The notes beneath the pieces are model-generated. The model was not told the origin of the DNA and ran no database searches. It was given only the letters and a program-made list of their open reading frames with translations. DNA of 64,000 nucleotides from GCA-2720975 sp964467985. Its GTDB lineage: Bacteria; Planctomycetota; UBA1135; GCA-002686595. Location: positions 62,001 through 126,000 of the forward strand of contig CAYXTP010000005.1 in assembly GCA_964467985.1 (NCBI GenBank). Reading direction: 5' to 3'. Position 1 is the first letter of the stretch; each line of letters starts with the position of its first letter. Position numbers and translations under genes: made by a program. Shown here one piece after another: positions 1 through 8,186 of the stretch.

Positions 1-192
1 TCCGTGGCCCTTACGCAGGGCCTCTGCGAGCAGGGCTCGCTGCCCGAGATCGTGCCGGTCCTTTGGGCGCTCGAGGTCCTCGATCTTGCCGGGCACGGGC
101 AGCCCGCGCAGGGAGCCGGAAGACAAGGCCTCGCGCGTGTCCTCGTGCAGGCCGAATAGGTCGGCGGGCAGGTATTCGAGGTGCAGGTCCAC
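1..192 (-). CDS. Partial protein of unknown function (5' end only)
   Basis: An open minus-strand frame runs off the left edge. It begins with a GTG at 192, 10 bp after the pyrF stop codon, so it is probably the next gene of the same operon. The visible 64 residues start VDLHLEYLPADLF and are rich in Leu, Asp, Glu and Arg. I see no signal peptide, membrane segment or motif I recognise. The codon pattern (G/C third positions, no stop) and the tight spacing are the reasons to call it coding. The GTG start is inferred; the frame is open a few codons further upstream. Confidence 0.5.
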   Translation of the reverse strand, partial: MDLHLEYLPADLFGLHEDTREALSSGSLRGLPVPGKIEDLERPKDRHDLGQRALLAEALRKGHG

Positions 193-202
193 GATTGAAC
201 GC

Positions 203-1105
203 CTAGGCGGGACTCGCGAGGGCTTGGGAAAGGTCGTTCGCCATTTGAAGCGCGGCCGCCCGCGCGGCGTCTTTCCAATGCTCAGCCCCGGAGTCCGTGG
301 AGGCAAAGAGAATCCCGCGCGATGAATTAACGAGGGCGCCGTGGCAGCCGTTGGCAAACCCCCCAACCACATCTGCAGCTGTCGCACCCTGCGCTCCATA
401 CCCAGGCAAGAGCAGGGGGGTCTGAGGCAACCGCCGACGCATGTCGGCCAGTTCGCCGGGGTGGGTCGCACCGACTACTGCGCCCACGCTCGACATTCCG
501 CAGGCTCCGATGCGCTGCGCGCCCCAAGCGCCCACGGCCTCCGCGACCCGCTCGGCCAGACTCGGGGAGCCCGGAGTTTGGAACTCGGCGCTCGAGGGAT
601 TTGAAGTGCGTACCAAGACGTAAAGCCCCGCGCCGGCCTCGTCACATGCTTCGAGGAAGGGCTGGATCGAATCGCTGCCCAGATAGGGGTTGATCGTCAA
701 TGCATCGCACAACGTTGCCGGGTCCGCGCCGGGTCCGCCGCTGAGGAAGGTCCTTGCGTAGGCGGCCGCCGTGCTCCCGATGTCTCCGCGCTTGGCGTCA
801 CCGATGACGACCAGACCACGCTCGTGGCTTGCGGCCACAACGGCCTCCCAAGCAGCGATCCCCTCAGGTCCGAGGACTTCGAAGAAGGCGGATTGCGGCT
901 TCACTGCCGGCACCACGTCGGCCACGGCATCAAGGATGCCCACGAGGAAGCGCGTGACGTCCTGTGCGCATTCCTGCCGGGAGGCCTCGGGGTCTCGCAC
1001 GGCAGTGAATTCCCCTGGCATCAAATGAAGGTGCGGGTCGAGTCCAACGAGGCAGGGATTGCCCTTGGAGCGGACAGCTTGGTCGAGGCGGTCGGCGTAG
1101 TTCAT
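203..1105 (-). CDS. pyrF: Orotidine 5'-phosphate decarboxylase, long (type 2) form
   Basis: Converts OMP to UMP, the last step of de novo pyrimidine synthesis, in the cytoplasm. The 300-residue product carries the decarboxylase signature DAKRGDIG at residues 103-110, with the Asp-x-Lys-x-x-Asp catalytic array, and the substrate-phosphate region LLPGYGAQG near the C-terminus. The length fits the type 2 family (about 270-310 residues) rather than the shorter E. coli form. The frame is open upstream, but I start at the ATG at 1105 because the protein then begins MNYADRL, as family members do; the upstream part is Arg/Pro-rich non-coding sequence. It lies 43 bp downstream of the DUF502 gene on the same strand. 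Confidence 0.93.
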   Translation of the reverse strand: MNYADRLDQAVRSKGNPCLVGLDPHLHLMPGEFTAVRDPEASRQECAQDVTRFLVGILDAVADVVPAVKPQSAFFEVLGPEGIAAWEAVVAASHERGLVVIGDAKRGDIGSTAAAYARTFLSGGPGADPATLCDALTINPYLGSDSIQPFLEACDEAGAGLYVLVRTSNPSSAEFQTPGSPSLAERVAEAVGAWGAQRIGACGMSSVGAVVGATHPGELADMRRRLPQTPLLLPGYGAQGATAADVVGGFANGCHGALVNSSRGILFASTDSGAEHWKDAARAAALQMANDLSQALASPA

Positions 1106-1148
1106 GGTGGGCCGCCATTGTCGCCTGCGCGCGGAGTTGTGGTACCCC

Positions 1149-2093
1149 CTAGGCTGGGTCTTCGCTGCGGTTGGCCGAGGTCGCGGCCTCCCGCACTTGG
1201 GCCTCGGGAACCAGAACGCCCACCGACACGACCAGGCGGAAAGCCTCTTCAACGCTGATGTCCAAGGGAATCAGATCTTCTGTGGAGATGAAGACCGTGT
1301 AGCCGGTCATCGGGATGGGCGATGAGGGGATGTAGACGGCCACCTTGTCGCCGCCGACTTGATCATTGAGCGCAGCCAGCCCGTTGCCCGTGACAAACCC
1401 GATGGACCAGATTCCCGGTCCTGGGTAAGGGGCGGCCACGACGCTGTCGAACTCCACCTCGTTATCGGACAGAAAGAAGTCCACCAGCTGTCTGGCGTGC
1501 GGGTAGACCGAGCGAACCAGCGGCAGGCGAGAGAGCATGCGGTCGGTTCCTGCAATGAGCGCGCGACCCAGGAACCCGCTTGCCAAGTAGCCCACAAGCA
1601 GAATCAGGCCCGCGGCGATGACGACGCCAGCCCAGATCCCCACCCGGTCCCGAACGGCCTCTCGAAGGATCTCGCCGTCGATCCCCAACGCGGTTAAGTC
1701 CCTCACAAAGCCCGCATGGTCGTCCCTGTACTTCTCTAGTGCGTCGTGGAAATTGCCTGCGGCGGCGCCCCCGTTGGCCACCATCATCTCGCGAATCGGC
1801 GCAGGCTGGCTCCCTTCATCGAGCAAGAACTCAGCGTCCGTGGGGTCGATGTCCGCCCAGCCCAAGACAGCCCAACCCGCCGAGTTGCTTTCGAGCGCCG
1901 AGTAAATCGAGCGGTTGACGGGCCCTGCCACATAGCGACTGATGAACTGCCCCACGCTGACGAAGACGAAGACCGTCAACATCGTGGGCAACACAACGGT
2001 CAACCCGCGCAAGAAGAAGCCGCGGCGCGAACGACGGCGGCGCGTGCGCTGGCGGCTCGGAACGGTCGGCTGGGCTGGCGGAGGGGGGGGCAT
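1149..2093 (-). CDS. DUF502 family integral membrane protein
   Basis: A 314-residue protein with a basic N-terminal tail (a Pro-rich stretch, then RRRRSRRG). A first membrane segment lies at about residues 27-50, and a long extracytoplasmic or soluble stretch separates it from a second hydrophobic segment (GVVIAAGLILLVGYLASGF) at about 155-175. The C-terminal part matches the DUF502 pattern: a VRSVYPHARQLVDFF-like stretch, a GFVTG segment, and a conserved turn (PSSPIPMTGYTVF) before the C-terminus. The biochemical role of this widespread family is not established. It precedes pyrF on the same strand and could be co-transcribed with it. Confidence 0.82.
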   Translation of the reverse strand: MPPPPPAQPTVPSRQRTRRRRSRRGFFLRGLTVVLPTMLTVFVFVSVGQFISRYVAGPVNRSIYSALESNSAGWAVLGWADIDPTDAEFLLDEGSQPAPIREMMVANGGAAAGNFHDALEKYRDDHAGFVRDLTALGIDGEILREAVRDRVGIWAGVVIAAGLILLVGYLASGFLGRALIAGTDRMLSRLPLVRSVYPHARQLVDFFLSDNEVEFDSVVAAPYPGPGIWSIGFVTGNGLAALNDQVGGDKVAVYIPSSPIPMTGYTVFISTEDLIPLDISVEEAFRLVVSVGVLVPEAQVREAATSANRSEDPA

Positions 2094-2340
2094 GGCGCTT
2101 GACTGGGGAGAAACTCAGGAGCTGGGCAGAGGGACCCGTGTTCGTCTTCTTGGGAGCCACCTCCCGGCAATTGCACCCGCAGCCAGACCTTGGCAAAGCA
2201 CGAGGGGGCAGAGCCACAGAAAAGCCTCCCCAGACGGGTAACCCCATGTGCTCTCGGTCGTCCCCCAAGAGGCGGGCGGGGGCCCGCGGTGGCCTTGGAC
2301 GCCCGTGCGGCCCGCCAAGGCCGACCCGAGCACTCTCGCC

Positions 2341-3555
2341 CTAGTCGCTCAATCCCAGGAATTTCCGCGCCACCCCGTCCGCGAGCGGCCAGCCCCGACG
2401 GGTCAGACGCCAGCGGCCAGCCAGCTCCTCCAGCAGGCCCTGGGACTGGAGCGCGCGCGCCAACTCGACCGCCGGATCAGGCGCCAGCTCGGCCAGCCCC
2501 GCCGCGAGCAGCGCTTCGCCAGGATCCACACCGATGCGTCGCCGCAGACCCAACCACCAGGTCTCCCCCAAGCGGTGGAGCGGTTGGAGCTCCTCGCGCC
2601 ATTGGGTGGCGTGACCCCCGTTCCCGACCCACCGCAAGTAGGGCGCCAGGGAGCGCGGGTTGCCGGCCCGCACCTGGCCAACCTTGCTCACCGCCCCGGG
2701 TCCCAGACCCACGTAGGCTCCATTGGCCCAGTACGTGAGGTTGTGCTGGCACTCCTGGTCCGGGCGCGCGTAGTTGGAAATTTCGTAGGGCTTCAGTCCT
2801 GCCTGACCGGCCAACTCGCGGGTGCGCTCGAAACAGGCGAGCTCTACCTCCTCTGTGGCGGGCGTGATTTCCCCCCGCTCCCGCCGCACGTGAAACAACG
2901 TGCCCTCCTCGAAGGTGAGGTTGTAGGCGGACAGGTGATGGGGGTTGAGGTCGAGTATCTGTCCAAGTTCTGCCTCCCAATCCGCCAGGCTCTGACCCGG
3001 CGAGGCATAGATCAAATCCACGCTGACGCGAGCTTGGGTGGCGCGCGCGGCTTCGAGTGCCTGCAGTCCATCCTCCGGCCCATGGGCGCGCCCCAGGAAC
3101 GCCAGGGTGTCAGCGTTCAACGATTGGATGCCCAGCGAAAGGCGACCGACTCCAAGTTCCGTGAGGACACGCGCCTTGTCGAGATCGAGACTCTCCGGAT
3201 TGCACTCCGCCGTCACCTCGACCGCCGCCTCCCGAAAACCAGTGATCTCATCGAGTCCGTCGAGCAACTCGACCAGTAGGTGCTCTGGCAAGAGCGACGG
3301 CGTGCCGCCGCCCACGAACACGGTGCGCGGATGGAGCGGGGCTCGCGTGCGAGCTTCGTGCAGCAAGGCCTGGACGGTTGCCGAGAGGTCCTGGCCCTCG
3401 GCCTCGACCGAGAAGAAGTCGCAATAGGGGCACTTGACCACGCAGAAGGGCACGTGGACGTAGAGGGCTGTCCCGCTCGGGGCGCGGGGCAGGCTGGGTT
3501 CGGGAGGGCTGGGACCCGTGAGTCCGGGGGGCGAGGCGGGCCGCATGGGGCCCAA
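2341..3555 (-). CDS. hemW: HemW-like radical SAM protein (heme chaperone / coproporphyrinogen dehydrogenase-like)
   Basis: A 404-residue radical SAM enzyme. The [4Fe-4S] cluster motif CxxxCxxC is at C38, C42 and C45, followed by the DFF that typifies HemW. GGGTPSLL (the SAM-contacting glycine motif) and NPESLD follow. The C-terminal region carries the HemW-type NLTYW and GPGAVS motifs. HemW proteins bind heme and are proposed to deliver it to respiratory enzymes; they were long misannotated as anaerobic coproporphyrinogen oxidase (HemN). HemN has an extra fourth Cys in its CxxxCxxCxC motif, and this protein has Phe there, which favours HemW. The first 25 residues are Pro-rich, and M4 is an alternative start. 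The 247 bp upstream of the next gene hold no other feature I can see. Confidence 0.9.
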   Translation of the reverse strand: MGPMRPASPPGLTGPSPPEPSLPRAPSGTALYVHVPFCVVKCPYCDFFSVEAEGQDLSATVQALLHEARTRAPLHPRTVFVGGGTPSLLPEHLLVELLDGLDEITGFREAAVEVTAECNPESLDLDKARVLTELGVGRLSLGIQSLNADTLAFLGRAHGPEDGLQALEAARATQARVSVDLIYASPGQSLADWEAELGQILDLNPHHLSAYNLTFEEGTLFHVRRERGEITPATEEVELACFERTRELAGQAGLKPYEISNYARPDQECQHNLTYWANGAYVGLGPGAVSKVGQVRAGNPRSLAPYLRWVGNGGHATQWREELQPLHRLGETWWLGLRRRIGVDPGEALLAAGLAELAPDPAVELARALQSQGLLEELAGRWRLTRRGWPLADGVARKFLGLSD

Positions 3556-3571
3556 GTCTAGCCTGCGCTCC

Positions 3572-4384
3572 TCAGGCCGCGTCCATGATCGCGTTTAGCT
3601 TGCGCAGAGCTTCGAGTTCGATCTGACGCACGCGCTCGCGGGTCAAGCCGACGATCTTGCCGATTTCCTTGAGGGTCATGGGGTCTCCACTAGAGTCCTC
3701 TAGCCCGTACCGCAGGCGCAAGATCGTGGCCTCGCGTTCGTCGATGTGATCGAGCAGTTGCGCCATGTGTCTCAGCAATTCCCGTTGGGCGAAGGATTCT
3801 TCGGGGTTCTCCGAGCGGTCGTCCGGAACGGTGTCTTGGTTCTCGCTGAGCAAGTCCAGGGACAGAAGCGAGCCCGATCCGTTGCTCTCGATCGTGCGCT
3901 TGAGCAGGGCCCAGGACTCCCGCGCAACGCCCAACTCTTGGGCGACCTCTTCAACGCTGGGCGTGCGGCCCAGCATGTAGCCCAGTTCGGCGGAGACTCT
4001 GCGCCACTTGGCGATCATTTCAGACATGTAGCCCGGCACGCGCACAGACTTGACCGTGTTGGTAAGTGCGCGCCGAATGGACTGCTTGATCCACCAGGTG
4101 CCGTAAGTTGAAAAGCGACAACCGGCGGCCGGGTCGAATTTCTCGGCTGCCTTCATCAGCCCGAAGTTTCCCTCGGCGATCAGGTCCTGAATGGTGAGAC
4201 CACGGTTGGAGTAGATCTTGGCGATCGACACCACGAGGCGCAGGTTGGCGCGGATCAGGTGCTCGCGCGCAGCGAGGTCACCGGATTGGATGCGGCGACC
4301 CAGTTCCTTCTCTTCATCGGCAGTGAGGAGGGAGACCTCGTTGATCTCCTGCAAGTAGGTTTCGAGGCAACGTTCGGCAGAAAT
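3572..4384 (-). CDS. Sigma-70 family primary-like sigma factor, probable AUU start
   Basis: A 270-residue RNA polymerase sigma factor with regions 1.2 to 4.2 and no region 1.1. Region 2 contains ANLRLVVSIAKIY and GNFGLMKAAEKFDP, with FSTYGTWWIKQSIRRAL for -10 recognition. Region 3 starts RVPGYMSEM. Region 4 ends with the helix-turn-helix LKEIGKIVGLTRERVRQIE. The first ATG/GTG/TTG-type codon in the frame is a TTG at 4354. It falls inside the conserved region 1.2 motif (YLQEI, preceded by ERCLET) and has no Shine-Dalgarno sequence. Upstream, the only plausible start is ATT at 4382-4384, preceded by a perfect AGGAG (4392-4396) with 7-nt spacing. No ATG, GTG or TTG lies between that point and the in-frame stop above 4500. 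The family is certain; the start is inferred. Confidence 0.9.
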   Translation of the reverse strand: MSAERCLETYLQEINEVSLLTADEEKELGRRIQSGDLAAREHLIRANLRLVVSIAKIYSNRGLTIQDLIAEGNFGLMKAAEKFDPAAGCRFSTYGTWWIKQSIRRALTNTVKSVRVPGYMSEMIAKWRRVSAELGYMLGRTPSVEEVAQELGVARESWALLKRTIESNGSGSLLSLDLLSENQDTVPDDRSENPEESFAQRELLRHMAQLLDHIDEREATILRLRYGLEDSSGDPMTLKEIGKIVGLTRERVRQIELEALRKLNAIMDAA

Positions 4385-4391
4385 GGGACGA

Positions 4392-4396
4392 CTCCT
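4392..4396 (-). promoter_or_regulatory. Shine-Dalgarno supporting an ATT start codon
   Basis: AGGAG on the minus strand, 7 nt before an in-frame ATT at 4384-4382. It decides the start of the sigma factor because no canonical start codon exists upstream of the conserved region 1.2. Confidence 0.6.
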
Positions 4397-4586
4397 GACC
4401 CCGGCGGGGAAGTGGGGTTGCGGTGGGAAGCGGGGGAGATCCCCGGCGTGGGGATCAATTTGAATTTGCGTGTTCCTAGGGTCGGCATTATTCGTCGCAC
4501 CGCTTTAGGAATAAGGGCGTCCCCATCGGGGGCCTCGGATGGGGCTCTGGTAGACTGGGAACAAGGGCCTTCGCGCTCTCCTCACC

Positions 4587-5909
4587 ATGCTTGGCCAGAC
4601 CCCCGAAGGATCCCTCGAACAACTTGTCCCAGAGAGAGATTTCGCAAACCTGCTGGGTAGCCGAGCCCAGGATCTGCTGCGGCTGACCAACACGCTCTCG
4701 GCTACCCATGCGGGGTCCTGGTCCAAGCGCTTGTTCTTCCTGCTGTACTCAGAGGCGGATGAGCTCGAGTCGTTTCTCGACGACTACGGGGCGCGCAACA
4801 ATCAGACCTTCGTGGTCATCACAGAGCTGGTGGCCTCCGTACGCGGCTTCGCTATTGCGGGCCTTTCGCTTGAGCACCTGGTGCGTCGCATTGAAGACTA
4901 CCGGGTGTTCGAATCGCTCTCAGAATTGGATGCCGACCTCGCCCGGGAAGATGTACGTGGGGCGCGCGGCTGGGTCCAGGAAACGTTGCTCTCGCTGCTA
5001 GCTGAGATTGGGCAAGAGGCCCAGAGCCACGGGGTTCGTCAGCCTGATGAGGGCCACGCCGAGGGGGAATCGGGCTTTCCCGTCGTCCGCTTCCGGCTGC
5101 CGATGGATGTGGGGCTGGAGGACATCAACGCGGAGGAGCAGCGCATTGCCGAGGTGGCATCCAAGTACCTGCAGGCGTGCACGATGCTCGAGGAGGGCGC
5201 GGCCGGCATTCTCGAGGAGCCGGGAGATCGCGACCGTTTCTTGCGCGAGCACTGCACCGAGGAGATGGCGCGTGTCTACGAGGCCACGGTGCACAACCTG
5301 CAATCCACCTACGACACGTACATTTTCAACACCCGCCTCGAGAGCACAGATGACCGATTGGTCCGCCTGCGCGGCCACGTTTCCGGCTCCCTGCACCTAC
5401 TCGAGGCCGTCACCCAACTCGTGCACTTCCTCGAGCGGCACGATAGTGAGGTGCGCGACGACGGGGCGCGTTCACGCCTGGCGCGCCTCGCTCCCCGTGC
5501 GCAGGTCACCAACCTGATCGTGAACGTGCTCATGCTCTGGGGGGGCAAGTTCATGGCAGAAGGCCGAGGCCTGGCTGAGGACCTCCTGCCTTCGTACACC
5601 AACCTCCAAGAACTCGAGGCGGAGCTGGCAGAGGGCCTTGTCCTGCACGCCCGGCCGATTTCGCTGGTGGTCTCCATCGTGAATCACTACGGCACACCCG
5701 TCGAATTCGAAGTTGGGGGCGAGAGCTGCAATGCAGGCTCTATCTTGGAGATGATGGTCGCGGCCGGATCCCAAGCTGGCGAACGGCGGTTCATCTTCCG
5801 TGGTGACGAAAGGCCCCTGAAAGACATCGCGCTCCTGTTTCACCACAATTTGGGTGAGGACGGGGCCGAATCACTGCCTGCAGACTTGGGCTACCTGGCC
5901 CGCCGCTGA
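4587..5909 (+). CDS. Large helical protein with a C-terminal HPr-like domain
   Basis: A 440-residue protein. Residues 350 to about 430 form an HPr-type fold: GLVLHARPI has a histidine (H354) and Arg-Pro placed like the phospho-His site of HPr, and NAGSILEMM has a serine (S385) placed like regulatory Ser46. The His-Ser distance is 31 residues, the same as His15 to Ser46 in classical HPr. The first ~345 residues are rich in Leu, Glu and Arg, look entirely helical, and match no family I know. There is no signal peptide. No PTS enzyme I, EII or HPr kinase is nearby. A role as a phosphorylation-controlled regulator is inference. It is divergent from the sigma factor and overlaps the convergent downstream gene by 19 bp. 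Confidence 0.75.
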   Translation: MLGQTPEGSLEQLVPERDFANLLGSRAQDLLRLTNTLSATHAGSWSKRLFFLLYSEADELESFLDDYGARNNQTFVVITELVASVRGFAIAGLSLEHLVRRIEDYRVFESLSELDADLAREDVRGARGWVQETLLSLLAEIGQEAQSHGVRQPDEGHAEGESGFPVVRFRLPMDVGLEDINAEEQRIAEVASKYLQACTMLEEGAAGILEEPGDRDRFLREHCTEEMARVYEATVHNLQSTYDTYIFNTRLESTDDRLVRLRGHVSGSLHLLEAVTQLVHFLERHDSEVRDDGARSRLARLAPRAQVTNLIVNVLMLWGGKFMAEGRGLAEDLLPSYTNLQELEAELAEGLVLHARPISLVVSIVNHYGTPVEFEVGGESCNAGSILEMMVAAGSQAGERRFIFRGDERPLKDIALLFHHNLGEDGAESLPADLGYLARR

Positions 5910-6637
5910 GGGGCTTCTCGCACGGCGGTCTGGCCAACTGGGGGCTCGAGCAGCCAAGCGGCGAGGCCGATTCCAACTAGGGGCAGCATCGCCCACGGCG
6001 AGAAGGGCTGCGGGGTTTGGGCGAGCCGCAGGTGGCTAGCCGCGTCAAGAACGCGCGCGAGCGTGGGGCCGAGTCCCGGCAGGTCAGCGCAGGTGGCGGG
6101 CAAAATCCAGGCGACCAAGGGCAGGCCACAGGCGCGGGCCCGATCCGTGATTGGCAGTTGACCGAGGAGTAGGGCGATGACGAGTAGATGCACGTGCGCC
6201 AAGAGCAGGGCTGACAGCTCGGGCGCCGGTACGCCCATGGACACGGGTAGGGCGATGGCGGCCGCCAACAGCAGGAGCGCCGCGGTTGTGCTCGCCACAA
6301 GGTCCAGGCCTGCCCGGCGAAGGAGAGGCAGGGGTTTGACCAGCCATCCGATGCGCCCCACGAGAGTCAGCGCGAGCACGTGCGAGAGGATCAACGCCAT
6401 AAATGCAACTTCGTAAAGAATGCCTGGAACGGTGCGCGCGGACGTTGTTAATCCGAAGGGGGTCAGGGCGGCTACGGCTACCCACAGACCTGCGAGAGCG
6501 CTGGCGATCGCCCAGAACGACGGCTGCCGCAAGAGCATGCTGGCGACCCAGCGGGCAGTGGGGAGGCCGATCACGCTTCGTGCTCCAGGGCGTGCCGGCC
6601 GAACGGTCGGGGCCGGAGAGGCTTGAGTCTTGGACAA
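5891..6637 (-). CDS. Polytopic membrane protein of unknown function
   Basis: A 248-residue hydrophobic protein with about six predicted membrane segments: near residues 37-60, 74-98, 112-132, 138-160, 170-180 and 215-235. A short charged N-terminus precedes them. I recognise no catalytic motif or family. The 3' end overlaps the HPr-fusion gene by 19 bp in convergent orientation. The 5' end faces parB across the first parS site, so its promoter region overlaps a ParB-binding site. Confidence 0.6.
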   Translation of the reverse strand: MSKTQASPAPTVRPARPGARSVIGLPTARWVASMLLRQPSFWAIASALAGLWVAVAALTPFGLTTSARTVPGILYEVAFMALILSHVLALTLVGRIGWLVKPLPLLRRAGLDLVASTTAALLLLAAAIALPVSMGVPAPELSALLLAHVHLLVIALLLGQLPITDRARACGLPLVAWILPATCADLPGLGPTLARVLDAASHLRLAQTPQPFSPWAMLPLVGIGLAAWLLEPPVGQTAVREAPQRRAR

Positions 6638-6655
6638 GTCGCAGGCATGGTAGGA

Positions 6656-6677
6656 AAGTGTTCCACGTGGAACACTT
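6656..6677. other. parS centromere site 1
   Basis: A 22-bp perfect palindrome with the 16-bp core TGTTCCACGTGGAACA at 6659-6674. It matches the parS consensus for chromosomal ParB (TGTTTCACGTGAAACA-like, with the CACGTG centre). It lies 42 bp upstream of the parB start. Confidence 0.92.
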
Positions 6678-6719
6678 CGACGAGGTCCACCGTAAATCCG
6701 GGCAGAGGGTCAGGCAACT

Positions 6720-7616
6720 ATGGAACGTAGACTAGGACGGGGATTGGGAGCGCTGCTCGGAGGCGAGAGTGCAGATCTGGGCGGCGCGAACTCTCCCGAA
6801 CCGGAAGGCGAACTGCGCATGGTTGCGATCGAGAGGGTGGATCCGAACCCCGATCAGCCCCGCAAGGTCTTTGCGAGTGAGGCGATGGAGTCTCTGCGCG
6901 GGAGCATTGCGAAGCATGGCCTACTTCAACCAATCTGCGTGCGAGCGGAGGGCGACCGATACCGGATTATCGCTGGAGAGAGGCGCTGGCGCGCGTCTCG
7001 CCTGGCGGGCCTGGGGGAGATCCCCGTGCGCGTAGTCCAGGATGTGGACGACACCGGCGCACTCGAGCTAGCACTAGTTGAGAACCTGCAGCGGGAGGAC
7101 CTGGACCCCATGGAGCGGGCCAAGGGATACAGGGACCTGATGTCCAAAGCCGGGCTGACTCAAGAGCAGGTCGGGGCCAAGGTCGGCCTCAACAGGGCGA
7201 CGGTGGCTAACCATCTGCGCCTGTTGGATCTACCCAAGGAGGCCCAAGACGCACTCGTAGCGGGCTTGGTGACCATGGGGCACGCTCGTGCGCTCTTGGC
7301 GGCCGTCGACCCCAAGGCGATCCCCACCCTCATTGGCCGTGTCGTGCGGGGGGACCTGTCCGTACGCCAGACCGAAGCGTTGGTACGCGACGCCGGGGCA
7401 GAGCGGACCAAGGGCGGCTCTGTCTCGGCCAAGAGTCGAGCCGCAACCCAGGAGCCCTGGGCCAGGGAGTTCGAGGGGCGCCTACGGTCCTCGCTGGGGA
7501 CCAAGGTCTCCTTGACCAACCGGCCGGGCTACAGGGGACAGATCGTGGTTCACTACCACGACCGCGACGAGCTTGAACGCCTGATGGGGGCGCTAGCTCC
7601 CAAGGACGAGGTCTGA
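6720..7616 (+). CDS. parB: Chromosome-partitioning protein ParB (CTP-dependent DNA clamp)
   Basis: A 298-residue chromosomal ParB. The N-terminal peptide RRLGRGLGALL (residues 3-13) is the ParA-interacting motif. The CTP-binding/hydrolysis domain contains GERRWRA (86-92) and ENLQREDLDP (121-130). A helix-turn-helix spans about 147-168, and GHARALL (187-193) is the usual parS-binding signature. The C-terminal dimerisation domain ends the protein. ParB loads at parS, spreads as a CTP-gated clamp, and organises the origin region for ParA-driven segregation. Five parS sites surround the gene. No parA or gidA/gidB is adjacent, which differs from the common gid-parA-parB arrangement; the partner ATPase must lie elsewhere. 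Confidence 0.95.
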   Translation: MERRLGRGLGALLGGESADLGGANSPEPEGELRMVAIERVDPNPDQPRKVFASEAMESLRGSIAKHGLLQPICVRAEGDRYRIIAGERRWRASRLAGLGEIPVRVVQDVDDTGALELALVENLQREDLDPMERAKGYRDLMSKAGLTQEQVGAKVGLNRATVANHLRLLDLPKEAQDALVAGLVTMGHARALLAAVDPKAIPTLIGRVVRGDLSVRQTEALVRDAGAERTKGGSVSAKSRAATQEPWAREFEGRLRSSLGTKVSLTNRPGYRGQIVVHYHDRDELERLMGALAPKDEV

Positions 7617-7622
7617 GACCGG

Positions 7623-7644
7623 AAGTGTTCCACGTGGAACACTT
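7623..7644. other. parS centromere site 2
   Basis: A 22-bp perfect palindrome with core TGTTCCACGTGGAACA at 7626-7641. It starts 6 bp after the parB stop codon and is the left site of the first paired module. Confidence 0.92.
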
Positions 7645-7727
7645 GAACCCGAGTGACTTGGACTGCCGCCCAGAAGCTCCTGGCGCGCCGAATCCCGTTC
7701 AATTGCCTTGGCTGGGGAGATGAAACG

Positions 7728-7753
7728 AAGAGTGTTCCACGTGGAACACTCTT
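7728..7753. other. parS centromere site 3
   Basis: The longest palindrome of the set, 26 bp and perfect, with core TGTTCCACGTGGAACA at 7733-7748. It is the right site of the first paired module. Confidence 0.92.
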
Positions 7754-7987
7754 GGTGTTTGAGTGGCGCTCCAACTCAGGAATGTAGCTCCGGTCGTTGT
7801 GGAATGGGAGTGATTGCGAGCGACAAATGAATTGTGGAGTACCCGGACCGGGATCCACCGAAAAGCCCCAAACACGGCGCCAGAGGCCGCTGGGGGGCCA
7901 TCACGCCTCGGGGCCCTGGGTGGACGGTTCGTGGAAAACTCTCCACCGGCCCTGGCTGGGGGGCGTCGGAGCGGAGTGAAGATCGGA

Positions 7988-8009
7988 AAGTGTTCCACGT
8001 GGAACACTT
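7988..8009. other. parS centromere site 4
   Basis: A 22-bp perfect palindrome with core at 7991-8006, identical to the other cores. It is the left site of the second paired module. Confidence 0.92.
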
Positions 8010-8096
8010 GGTCCCGAGCAACTTGGACGGCCACCCAAGAGCTCCCAGCTTGCCGAATCCCGGTGGATTGCCCTGGCCGGGGAGCAGAAAAAACGA

Positions 8097-8120
8097 AGAG
8101 TGTTCCACGTGGAACACTCT
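8097..8120. other. parS centromere site 5
   Basis: A 24-bp perfect palindrome with core at 8101-8116. It is the right site of the second paired module and lies downstream of the convergent cyclophilin gene's 3' end. Confidence 0.92.
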
Positions 8121-8186
8121 AGTTTACGGGCTGTCCAGTAAATTGGGCGTTCCTAGTGGGCGACGCCCTGGCGGTCGATGGAAGCC

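Larger units (their letters stand above)
7623..8120. repeat. Direct duplication of a two-parS module
   Basis: About 131 bp at 7623-7753 (parS 2, spacer, parS 3) recurs as about 133 bp at 7988-8120 (parS 4, spacer, parS 5). The spacers are clearly homologous but diverged. Both contain ACTTGGAC, GCCGAATCCCG and AACGAAGAG in the same order, while the parS cores are identical. Core-to-core distance is 107 bp in the first copy and 110 bp in the second. The 234 bp between the copies hold no gene, and the whole 570-bp stretch from parB to the cyclophilin gene is non-coding. Confidence 0.85.

Noticed and set aside
1106..1252. An N-terminal 49-residue extension of PyrF
   Set aside because: The extension is Arg/Pro/Trp-rich, overlaps the DUF502 3' end and does not resemble the family; the ATG at 1105 gives a normal PyrF N-terminus.
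2248..3279. A 343-codon plus-strand open frame opposite hemW
   Set aside because: It lies antisense to a clear radical SAM gene, has Arg/Gln/Leu-rich low-complexity translation, and no motif; it is a high-GC shadow frame.
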